A program made the translations under genes and the position numbers. This document shows, one piece after another, positions 24,901-31,766 of a DNA stretch of 64,000 nucleotides (the stretch's first letter is position 1; each line of letters begins with the position of its first letter). Source of the stretch: DATBHM01 sp963772375 (GTDB lineage: Bacteria; Actinomycetota; UBA4738; JACQTL01). The stretch covers positions 1,116,001-1,180,000 of the forward strand of contig CAVYXG010000001.1 of the NCBI GenBank assembly GCA_963772375.1, given 5' to 3'. The notes beneath the pieces are model-generated. The model had not been told where the DNA came from. It worked only from the letters and a program-made list of their open reading frames with translations, and did no database searches.

Positions 24901-27900
24901 CGTCGTCTGGCACGACGCGCTGCACGCACGTGACCGACGGACGGGGCAACGTGTGGGAGTACGACTACAGCTCGACCGGCTCCGGGATCCTCACCCAGAC
25001 GATCGACGCGGACGGCAACACCGTCGCGTACGGGAACCCCGACGTGTTCCTCAACCCTCAGACGATCACGGACGCTCGCCACTACATCTGGAACTACACC
25101 TACTGCATCGCTGTGACCAGCGGTTGCCCCGCCGCCACGGGAGCGGTGCACACCGTCACCTCGCCCCTGTCGAGCGGCAACGGCACCGTCGCGTACGTGT
25201 ACGACCCGTTCAACGAGGTGCACACCGTCAGCGATGCCAGGGGGAAGGTCACGACGTACTTCCACAACGCCGCCGGCGACCTGACGTGCCAGGTCCTGCC
25301 CACGGCGAGCTCTTCCACATCGTGCACCTCCGATGCCGCTCACACCGTCGGCTACACGGAGTACGCGGACGGCCAGGTCCATACGGTGACCGCCGCCGCG
25401 AACAACACCGGGGGGACCCAACGCGGAACGACGACCTACACGTACTTCGGCGACGGCATGGTGCAGTCGGTCACCGCCCCGGCGCCGGCCGGAACCGGGA
25501 CCTCGGTCACCACCTACACCGACGTGGCCTACGGCACCGGCACGCAGACGGTCATGGTGGTCACGCCGCGGGGGAACGCCAACGGCTGCGGATCGTCTTG
25601 TTCGGCCTACACCTGGACCTACACACACGACAACGCCGGAAACCTCACCGGTGTGACGGACCCCCTGGGGCACACGACCTCGTACGGCTATGACAACGCC
25701 GGCCGCCTGCACACGGTGACGAACGCCAGGCTGAAGCCGACGACGTACAACTATCGACCGGGATCGACGAGGCCGTCCCAGGTCCGGGCGCCGTTCGGCA
25801 CCGGGCAGACCGCCACCACGACCTATCTCTACGACGGGACCGGCAACCTGGCCTGCGAGGTCCTCCCGACGACGGGGTTGACGAACCCGCAGGCCTGCAA
25901 CGCCGACCCCACGCATACGGTCAGCTACGGGTACACGGCGGACGGGCGAACGGCGAGCGTCACCGACCCCGAGGGCCACACGCGCTCCTACGACTACTCG
26001 AGCTGGGTCGCCCTGGGGAAAGTCACCGAGACGCTCCCCGGAGGGGGGAGCATCACCCGGACCTACGACGACGAGAACCGGCCGACCGGCGTCGACTACT
26101 CGGACACGACCCCGGACGTCTCGTGGGACTACGGCAGCTGGACCTCGGCGGGCAAGGTCACGATGACGGACCAGATGCCGGGGGGGAGCGTGGTCTCCAC
26201 CTACGACGCCCTGGGCCACCTCACGTCGGCCAAGCGCGGCAGCGCCAGCGCGTTCACCTCCACGTACATGCCCGACGGGAGCCTCGCCTCCGAGACCTAC
26301 CCGGACGGCGCCAGCCCGGTCTCCTCCTACTTCCCCGACGGGAGCCTGAGCGGCGTCGTCGAGGGAGGCAAGACCACGTCGTTCGCGTACGACGTGGCGG
26401 GCGGGACCGCCACGAAGACCCTTCCCAACGGGATCCTCGCCAAATCCACGTTCGACAACGCGGACCGTCTGACCAACCTCACCAACTGCGTCGGGACCTG
26501 CACGTCGGCCACCACGATCTCGAAGTTCAACCCCACCCTGGACGCGGACGGGAACCCCACGCAGGTCGTCGTGACGATCCGGGACGCCAGCACGAACACG
26601 GTGATCCCGGCGGAGACCGACTCCTACACCTACGACGACGGCGACCGCCTGACCCAGGCGTGTTACGGCTCCTCGACCTGCTCGAGCACGGGGCAGAACG
26701 CCGGGTACGCGTACACGTACGACGCCGCGGGCAATCGCCTCACCAAGCAGGTGTACGGGTCCAACGCCTCGACGACGAACTACCTGTACGACGGGGGGAA
26801 CCAGCTGTGCTGGTCGGGTACGGCGAGCACGTCGGGCTACACCTGCCCGAGCCACCCGGGCGGCGGCACCACCTACTCCTACAACTCCCGCGGGGACCTC
26901 ACCAACAACGGGGGCACGACCCTGTCCTACGACCTCGCCGACCGGCCGACGCAGGTCGTCGGCGGGTCCACCACGGACACCTACACGTACGACGGTGCGG
27001 GGAACCGCCTCACGGACGTCCGGGCCGGAGTCACCACCAACTTCACCTGGGACGTTCACGGGTCCCTGCCGCTCCTCGCCACCGACTCCGACGGCTCGGC
27101 GAGCTCGCCCCGGGACTACGTGTACGGGGACGGGCTGATGTACGAACGTGCGGGGTCCCCCGTCAAGCGCTACTACTACACACGAGACGCCTTCGGCTCG
27201 GTATCGGACGTCACGGACCCGACGGCCGTCCCCATGGAGGTCCACACGTATGATCCCTTCGGGGCCAAGCGCACCGACACCGTCGCCCCCTCCCCTCCGG
27301 CCAGCTATGCGAACCTGATGGAGTTCGACGGCGAGTATCACGATCCCACGGGCTACTACAATCTGCGGGCCCGCGAGTACCTGCCGGGGCAGGGACGCTT
27401 TGCGAGATCCGATCCCGTCGACCCCGCCTCCTATGCTTTCGTTGGCGACCATCCCACAGTCATGAGCGATCCCTCTGGCATGTTCTCTTGGGGGAAGATC
27501 TTCAAGTGGGTTGGCATCGGCTTGGCGGCCGCGCTTGTCGTCATTGGAGTTGCGGCCTGCGTCCTCGCAACCGAGGGCATCTGCGCAGGCGTAGGCATCG
27601 CTGAAGCCGGATCGGCCGCTGGGGCGGGAACAGTTGCCTGTGAGGAAGGCGGATGCAGCGAGGGCGAAGCGCTTCGCGCGGGGGAGGAGGCAGCCGAAAC
27701 CGCCGCGCCTAGGTTCATTGCGAACAGCTCTGGCGAGATTCTCGACACGCGGAGTGTGATTATTCCAGAAAGCAAGTTGGGCTATCTCCTCGAGAACCCG
27801 AGCAAAGCCGGTGTGTTCGACGATTCAATGGGCTTCAGCAAGGAATCGCTCGATTCAGCGCTGCGCGCTCATCTGTTCGAGAACTTCAGTAGGGCGACAG

Positions 27901-28058
27901 AGTCCGTGCCGATGATCAACGGCGAGGGTGTCCAGATCGGGACGAGGTTCTCGGTGACGGGGCAGCTCGCGGGGCCTAGCGGCGTGGCTTGGAGTATCAC
28001 ATCGGCGTGGGGGATCGATTGGGACGGCACGATCCGCTTGATCACGGCGACGCCATGA
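21921..28058 (+). CDS. Secreted NHL/RHS-repeat polymorphic toxin
   Basis: A 2045-residue contact-toxin candidate. It has an N-terminal signal peptide (AGLVLIAVLAVGLPTSSSLG). Two tandem NHL/beta-propeller-like halves follow (about 100-405 and 415-710), which repeat each other closely (for example ...STFAGSTSTIGC and ...STYAGSTTVSGC). A DUF6531-like RHS entry domain (DPVDTNPSSGAFTWSSTDLT near 735) leads to many YD repeats. The RHS core ends YYNLRAREYLPGQGRFARSD near residue 1830. After a short hydrophobic segment the C-terminal tip (about 1945-2045) resembles DUF6883. The ATG at 21930, with GGGAG upstream, is an alternative start. The stop overlaps the immunity gene. Confidence 0.85.
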   Translation: MMSMSRRYWRRSTAGLVLIAVLAVGLPTSSSLGADRARDGAPAPRPGGRSVGRVPRLRPRSVGQSDILQGIQRRAKVRAAVSRATAPRKEGRPGLSPHGVYDDTTVTINPGAVATKVTDSTFQSAGGIVVVGGPTGSAYVATSGAVRQVNLTSFAVSTFAGSTSTIGCAANNDPLQARFQTPSGIDSDGTNLFVTDPGCRTVWKIVISTGVTTALTTFTGGEIPPRRSLVFQADSSVPGGGYLYLGGSYQILRVNSVTGATTTFANYSSYAIAADASYLWVAETATCLNPCTTDIKQLDRSTGALVNTFQATDRSSMTGDQQIVSAGSYLYAETYGDTALERITKSDGTVVNIAGTGESGSSDGTGTDAWFSSVSGLASDGTNLWAADSPNSRLVKVTAGTSLAQSQAPSAAISKDFFPGRITTQLNDGSIATAGGMIVIPGSPSYVYIAVRGAIQRVNLSTFAISTYAGSTTVSGCQANANGLQAQFADLTGIDTDGHYLYVADTGCHRIWRVSLAAGAASSTVTAFTGDIPKRNSLTFAPDVNSPYYGYLYLAGDASILRIDPINGTTSTYLGISAYAVTSDSRYLWAEDAFECRAPCYTRIDQIDRSTGAVTYWQVPNDGSMTGDAQLVSAGSYLYATSYGDTGVERITKSSGSVSVLAGGSAGQSDGEWSSAKFSKVAGLAFDGTNLWIADSGNQALSKADFVPLLDQEMGATSSSDSSTPHVAAGDPVDTNPSSGAFTWSSTDLTLPTPGLVPFSFTRYYNSKNAGNGIPGRFGPGWSDSFSASVSLDSSGNAEVSMPNGQVLPFTGPGPYTPSPGIYDTLVSSGGNFSLTQPDGTKLLFTPSPTLANYFILASITDRDGNAQTLNYGANGILNSVTASFAGTTFTRTMTFTYVSTPTPGMTITFNDAGTPSDDRSVFYATSPSTSLTAFTDLNGNTWTYGYSGPLLTQINDPSNEPVVTNAYLNGQISSQQDGDFPASHYDYTSACSPSSGTTRCTHVTDGRGNVWEYDYSSTGSGILTQTIDADGNTVAYGNPDVFLNPQTITDARHYIWNYTYCIAVTSGCPAATGAVHTVTSPLSSGNGTVAYVYDPFNEVHTVSDARGKVTTYFHNAAGDLTCQVLPTASSSTSCTSDAAHTVGYTEYADGQVHTVTAAANNTGGTQRGTTTYTYFGDGMVQSVTAPAPAGTGTSVTTYTDVAYGTGTQTVMVVTPRGNANGCGSSCSAYTWTYTHDNAGNLTGVTDPLGHTTSYGYDNAGRLHTVTNARLKPTTYNYRPGSTRPSQVRAPFGTGQTATTTYLYDGTGNLACEVLPTTGLTNPQACNADPTHTVSYGYTADGRTASVTDPEGHTRSYDYSSWVALGKVTETLPGGGSITRTYDDENRPTGVDYSDTTPDVSWDYGSWTSAGKVTMTDQMPGGSVVSTYDALGHLTSAKRGSASAFTSTYMPDGSLASETYPDGASPVSSYFPDGSLSGVVEGGKTTSFAYDVAGGTATKTLPNGILAKSTFDNADRLTNLTNCVGTCTSATTISKFNPTLDADGNPTQVVVTIRDASTNTVIPAETDSYTYDDGDRLTQACYGSSTCSSTGQNAGYAYTYDAAGNRLTKQVYGSNASTTNYLYDGGNQLCWSGTASTSGYTCPSHPGGGTTYSYNSRGDLTNNGGTTLSYDLADRPTQVVGGSTTDTYTYDGAGNRLTDVRAGVTTNFTWDVHGSLPLLATDSDGSASSPRDYVYGDGLMYERAGSPVKRYYYTRDAFGSVSDVTDPTAVPMEVHTYDPFGAKRTDTVAPSPPASYANLMEFDGEYHDPTGYYNLRAREYLPGQGRFARSDPVDPASYAFVGDHPTVMSDPSGMFSWGKIFKWVGIGLAAALVVIGVAACVLATEGICAGVGIAEAGSAAGAGTVACEEGGCSEGEALRAGEEAAETAAPRFIANSSGEILDTRSVIIPESKLGYLLENPSKAGVFDDSMGFSKESLDSALRAHLFENFSRATESVPMINGEGVQIGTRFSVTGQLAGPSGVAWSITSAWGIDWDGTIRLITATP
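26783..27385 (+). repeat. RHS core repeat, copy 1 (603 bp direct repeat)
   Basis: This stretch recurs at 28562-29164 at a constant offset of 1779 bp, with no difference seen on reading. It begins CCTGTACGACGGGG and ends GAGTACCTGCC. It covers the last YD repeats and the RHS core end of the full-length toxin gene. The reading frame is the same in both copies. Confidence 0.9.
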
Positions 28059-28531
28059 ACGAACCTCATCAGGCTTCGACGACGACGCTGGTCGTTGGGA
28101 ACCGCGTCGTCCGCGTTGGGGTTGATCGCAGCGGCGCACCGATGACGATGATCGTGAACGTCGAGGTCGACTACGAGCAATTGTGGTCGTTCGAGGAGCC
28201 TGGATGGCAGGACCTTGCGTTCGGTGTCGCCGACGGGCGACTCTACTGGTGGTCGGCTCGGCATGTCGTTGTGGTTCTTGGTGGGGAACACGGCGAGCCG
28301 GCTTTGGTGTCGGCGGATGAAGACATACGGTTCGCCTTCCTCATTCCGTTTGGCTGGCTGCTTGTCTGTGAGACCTCGGTTCGGCTCGTCGTCGATGACA
28401 TAGAGGTGTCGCGACTGGAATTGGGCGAGGTGGTGCTCGCTGCCAGGTGGGAGGCACCCCAGCTCGTGATCGTCGACGCCAATGGTCATGACATCACGAT
28501 CGCGATCTCTGAGGGGCAATTGACAACCTGA
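28055..28531 (+). CDS. Putative immunity protein for the first RHS toxin tip
   Basis: A 158-residue soluble, beta-rich protein (VEVDYEQLWSFEEPGWQDLA; LIPFGWLLVCETSVRLVVDD; VVLAARWEAPQLVIVDANGH). Its ATG overlaps the toxin stop (ATGA), the usual toxin-immunity arrangement. It has no signal peptide, as expected for a protein that neutralises a cytoplasmic toxin. No family name is claimed. Assignment rests on position, size and coupling. Confidence 0.65.
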   Translation: MNEPHQASTTTLVVGNRVVRVGVDRSGAPMTMIVNVEVDYEQLWSFEEPGWQDLAFGVADGRLYWWSARHVVVVLGGEHGEPALVSADEDIRFAFLIPFGWLLVCETSVRLVVDDIEVSRLELGEVVLAARWEAPQLVIVDANGHDITIAISEGQLTT

Positions 28532-28547
28532 CGGTTCCAGCCATCCC

Positions 28548-29861
28548 ATGAGAGAGGCCAGCCTGTACGACGGGGGGAACCAGCTGTGCTGGTCGGGTAC
28601 GGCGAGCACGTCGGGCTACACCTGCCCGAGCCACCCGGGCGGCGGCACCACCTACTCCTACAACTCCCGCGGGGACCTCACCAACAACGGGGGCACGACC
28701 CTGTCCTACGACCTCGCCGACCGGCCGACGCAGGTCGTCGGCGGGTCCACCACGGACACCTACACGTACGACGGTGCGGGGAACCGCCTCACGGACGTCC
28801 GGGCCGGAGTCACCACCAACTTCACCTGGGACGTTCACGGGTCCCTGCCGCTCCTCGCCACCGACTCCGACGGCTCGGCGAGCTCGCCCCGGGACTACGT
28901 GTACGGGGACGGGCTGATGTACGAACGTGCGGGGTCCCCCGTCAAGCGCTACTACTACACACGAGACGCCTTCGGCTCGGTATCGGACGTCACGGACCCG
29001 ACGGCCGTCCCCATGGAGGTCCACACGTATGATCCCTTCGGGGCCAAGCGCACCGACACCGTCGCCCCCTCCCCTCCGGCCAGCTATGCGAACCTGATGG
29101 AGTTCGACGGCGAGTATCACGATCCCACGGGCTACTACAATCTGCGGGCCCGCGAGTACCTGCCTGGTCAGGGGCGGTTCTCACGGTCAGATTCCGTTGC
29201 TGCCGCGACCTCCGCATTCCTTCAAGCCGACCCACTTTCCGCGTCTGCATACGCCTTCGCGAATGATCGGCCAACCGTCCTGAGTGATCCGACGGGCATG
29301 TTCCCGTGGGGCAAACTCCTGCTCGGTATTCTTGCCGCCGGGACGCTCGCAGCCACTTGTCTTGAAGGTGGATGCGCTGCGCTAGCGGCGGCATACGCCG
29401 AAGTTGCGGCAGGCGGCTTGACCTCTTCGTCGGTATACATGGCTTCGATCGCCCTTGCATACGGTGCAGGCGCCACAGAGGCAGGCATCGCTGCGGACGA
29501 GGAGCTCACATCCGGAGCCGCAGAAGCAGGCGGAGCAGCTAGCTCATCCGATGCCATGCGCCTTGCTGGCCAACTTACTGAGCAGGAGGCCCGGTCGGTG
29601 TTCACCAGTTCCGGAGCTCTTCAACCCGAAGTCATCGCGAACTCGACTGAGATCATCAATGGCACCCAGCTTGGAAACCAGACGTTGGTCAAGTCTTTGA
29701 CAGCGGAGGGTGGCGACATCGCAGATTGGGGCAAGTACACGACCCAGACCTTCAGGAGTCCCTCCGGCCCGTTCCAAGTGCACTTCTACTACAACTCCTC
29801 GTCAGGCCAAGTCTTCTACAGCCTGGACTACAAAACTGTGTTTGTAGCTGGTGGGCGATGA
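28548..29861 (+). CDS. Orphan RHS C-terminal cassette with alternative toxin tip
   Basis: A 437-residue ORF without signal peptide or N-terminal RHS body. Residues about 6-205 repeat the last RHS core segment of the upstream gene exactly. After YLPGQG it diverges: SRSDSVAAATSAFLQADPLS, a hydrophobic segment (LLLGILAAGTLAATCL), then a tip ending FQVHFYYNSSSGQVFYSLDY. The tip family is not recognised. Such orphan cassettes are silent stores that replace the active tip by recombination through the shared core. It could also be expressed from its own ATG at 28548. Confidence 0.8.
   Translation: MREASLYDGGNQLCWSGTASTSGYTCPSHPGGGTTYSYNSRGDLTNNGGTTLSYDLADRPTQVVGGSTTDTYTYDGAGNRLTDVRAGVTTNFTWDVHGSLPLLATDSDGSASSPRDYVYGDGLMYERAGSPVKRYYYTRDAFGSVSDVTDPTAVPMEVHTYDPFGAKRTDTVAPSPPASYANLMEFDGEYHDPTGYYNLRAREYLPGQGRFSRSDSVAAATSAFLQADPLSASAYAFANDRPTVLSDPTGMFPWGKLLLGILAAGTLAATCLEGGCAALAAAYAEVAAGGLTSSSVYMASIALAYGAGATEAGIAADEELTSGAAEAGGAASSSDAMRLAGQLTEQEARSVFTSSGALQPEVIANSTEIINGTQLGNQTLVKSLTAEGGDIADWGKYTTQTFRSPSGPFQVHFYYNSSSGQVFYSLDYKTVFVAGGR
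28562..29164 (+). repeat. RHS core repeat, copy 2 (603 bp direct repeat)
   Basis: Second copy of the 26783-27385 segment, forming the 5' part of the orphan cassette. Recombination between the copies would delete 1779 bp (first tip and its immunity gene) and fuse the full-length gene to the second tip in frame, since 1779 is a multiple of three. Confidence 0.9.
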
Positions 29862-30205
29862 AGGCGATATGCGTGAGCTTGGGCAACGAGGCGCCTGCGA
29901 AGGGCGGGTGGCTAAGCCTTCACCGCGAGTACGACATACTGGCGATCCTGGCGCTTCCCGGTCGCAGTATCAAATTTCGCGTGCTCTCGGACGATGGCCG
30001 CACGCCGATGCTCGCCGACTCCGATCTCTTCTTGGCGGCAGGTCAGCCGTTGCCCAAGTCTTGGGTTTGCAGTGTGACCGAGGATGGTGTCGTTGAACTA
30101 GGCCCCAAGGATTGGCTGCAGCCCGGCTTTTGGGAGCGATTCTTCGACCATGACCCGGAGGCTGTCAAGTCCTTCCGCAACGAGATCGCGCAGTTTGGTG
30201 ATTAG
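29858..30205 (+). CDS. Putative immunity protein for the orphan toxin tip
   Basis: A 115-residue acidic soluble protein (GGWLSLHREYDILAILALPG; PLPKSWVCSVTEDGVVELGP; WERFFDHDPEAVKSFRNEIA). Its ATG overlaps the cassette stop (ATGA), exactly as for the first pair. It is unrelated in sequence to the first immunity protein, as expected when the toxin tips differ. Function is inferred from context. Confidence 0.6.
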   Translation: MKAICVSLGNEAPAKGGWLSLHREYDILAILALPGRSIKFRVLSDDGRTPMLADSDLFLAAGQPLPKSWVCSVTEDGVVELGPKDWLQPGFWERFFDHDPEAVKSFRNEIAQFGD

Positions 30206-30316
30206 GCTGCTCAAGATTCCTTCACTCACTCGATCGGCCCCTTCCTTCCGAGCGGACGGCGCCACCCGTATCGGCCGCGAAAGACCTGAACCTACTCCAT
30301 TGCGAGCAAGGAGAGT

Positions 30317-31667
30317 TCATGGCGAGGTCCCGGCAGGAGAACGGATAAGGAAGTTCGGGCTCTCCTGACGCATCCGAGGGTACATCAGGCGATCCCGCGT
30401 CCGGGTAGCGGGGGCAGTAACCACCGCGGTCGAGCAGTGCCACGGACAGACGAGGTGCTCGGGCTTGCGGAACCCGAAGGCCATCCGGTGCAGGACCCCC
30501 AGCTTGGTGTTCGTGGACGCGATGGGGGCGTTGGAGACCTTGTGGCGCATGGCCGCCTCGATCCCGGGGAGGTTCCGGCGGACCTTCCGGCCCAGTTCGA
30601 CGAATGCTTCGATGCGACATCGCTGCGACCAGGCCAGCCAGGCGTGGATCATGGCGATGGCACGGCGGCCCTTCAGTCTGATAGCCACCCGGAGCTGCTC
30701 CTTGAGCAGGTACGCGCGGTAGAGCCTCGTGTTCGCCGCGGAGATCCACGCGAGCTTTCGCTCCTGACGCTTGGTGAGGTCCTCGGGGTTCTTCCACAGC
30801 GCGTAGCGGGCCCCCTTCATCTCCTTGGCGTAGGCGCGCATGCCCTGGCGCCGCGCGGTGTTCCACACCTCGCAGCGGACCTCGTCGAGGGCGTCGGTCG
30901 CCCACTGCACGACGTGGAATCCGTCGGTCCACAGCGTGGCCCGGCGGCATCGCTCCCGGACGACGTCGGCGATCCACTCCGCCGCGTCCGCGCTGACCAG
31001 GCGGATCTTCTTGCACCGGTCCTTCCCCAGGAGGTCGAAGAACCCCCGCAGGGTCTTCTTGTCGCGTACCGGTGCTGCCCACACCAGCCGTCCCGAGACG
31101 TGGTCCACGACGATGAGCAGGTAGCGGTGGCCCTTCTTGGTAGCTGATCTCGTCGATCCCGATGCGACGGAGGCCATCGAACGGGTCGTGGGCGGCCCGG
31201 CCGTCGGCCACGACCCTCGCCACGATCGATCCCACGGTGCGCTAGGCGATGCGCATGAGCTTCGACACCGTCGACTTCGGCGTGTGGGTGACGAGCCACG
31301 CAGCTTGGTCGTCGAACTCCCGGGTGTGGCGGGCTCCGTGGCGGGCCCATGGGACCTGGGCCACGGTGGGGCCGTGGGTGGGGCACGCCACCCTGGGAGC
31401 GTCGGACTCGAGGAAGCACATCACCGTCCCCAGGTCGAGCCCCCGCCACCGACGCCGGCCCTCGCCCCGGTCGTACAATGGGGCACGCCCGCCGCACCGT
31501 CCGCACCGCCGCCTGGAGTCCCGCCGCGGCCGGACGTTGGCCACGACGGCGTTCTCCCTCTCGTCGACCTCTACGGACTCGATCACGGTGGCTCGGTCGA
31601 CGCCGAGCATCCGACGCCATACGTTGGTATCGAGCACGCCGCCCTCCTCAACCTGGCTGATGGACAT
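30317..31667 (-). pseudogene. ISL3-family transposase with a stop and a frameshift
   Basis: The 5' part (31667-31242) has the ISL3 zinc-finger region CGRCGGRAPLYDRG...ACPTHGP and ends at TAG, where family members have Trp (reading IA-stop-RTVGSIVARVV). The frame continues to IGIDEISYQ. A single extra base near 31138 then shifts it to KKGHRYLLIVVDHVSGRLVW. From there the rest is intact, with LWTDGFHVVQ and AMRHKVSNAPIASTNTKLG. The ISL3 catalytic acidic residues are visible (Asp in GIDE, Asp in TDGFHVV). Two lesions make autonomous transposition unlikely. Confidence 0.85.
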
Positions 31668-31722
31668 TGGACAGCCGAAAAGCCTAGGTGGCAGGCGGCG
31701 TTGCTCATGTCAGGAGGGAGGG
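30358..31722 (-). mobile_element. ISL3-family insertion sequence, decayed
   Basis: The element lies between the RHS cassette and secA. Its left end reads GGGCTCTCCTGAC (near 30358), similar to ISL3-type termini that begin GGCTCT. The right end carries GTCAGGAGGGAGGG near 31708-31722, a partial inverted match. The ends are approximate and no clear target duplication is seen. It encodes one broken transposase. It lies only about 45 bp from the secA stop. Confidence 0.6.
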
Positions 31723-31766
31723 ACGACCCATGGATGGGTCACAAGAGCCGAAGTTCGGCATCGTTC

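Noticed and set aside
24843..27452. An 869-residue open frame opposite the RHS gene
   Set aside because: It mirrors the codon pattern of the plus-strand RHS repeats, is Val/Gly/Arg rich and low in complexity. The RHS frame has clear family motifs.
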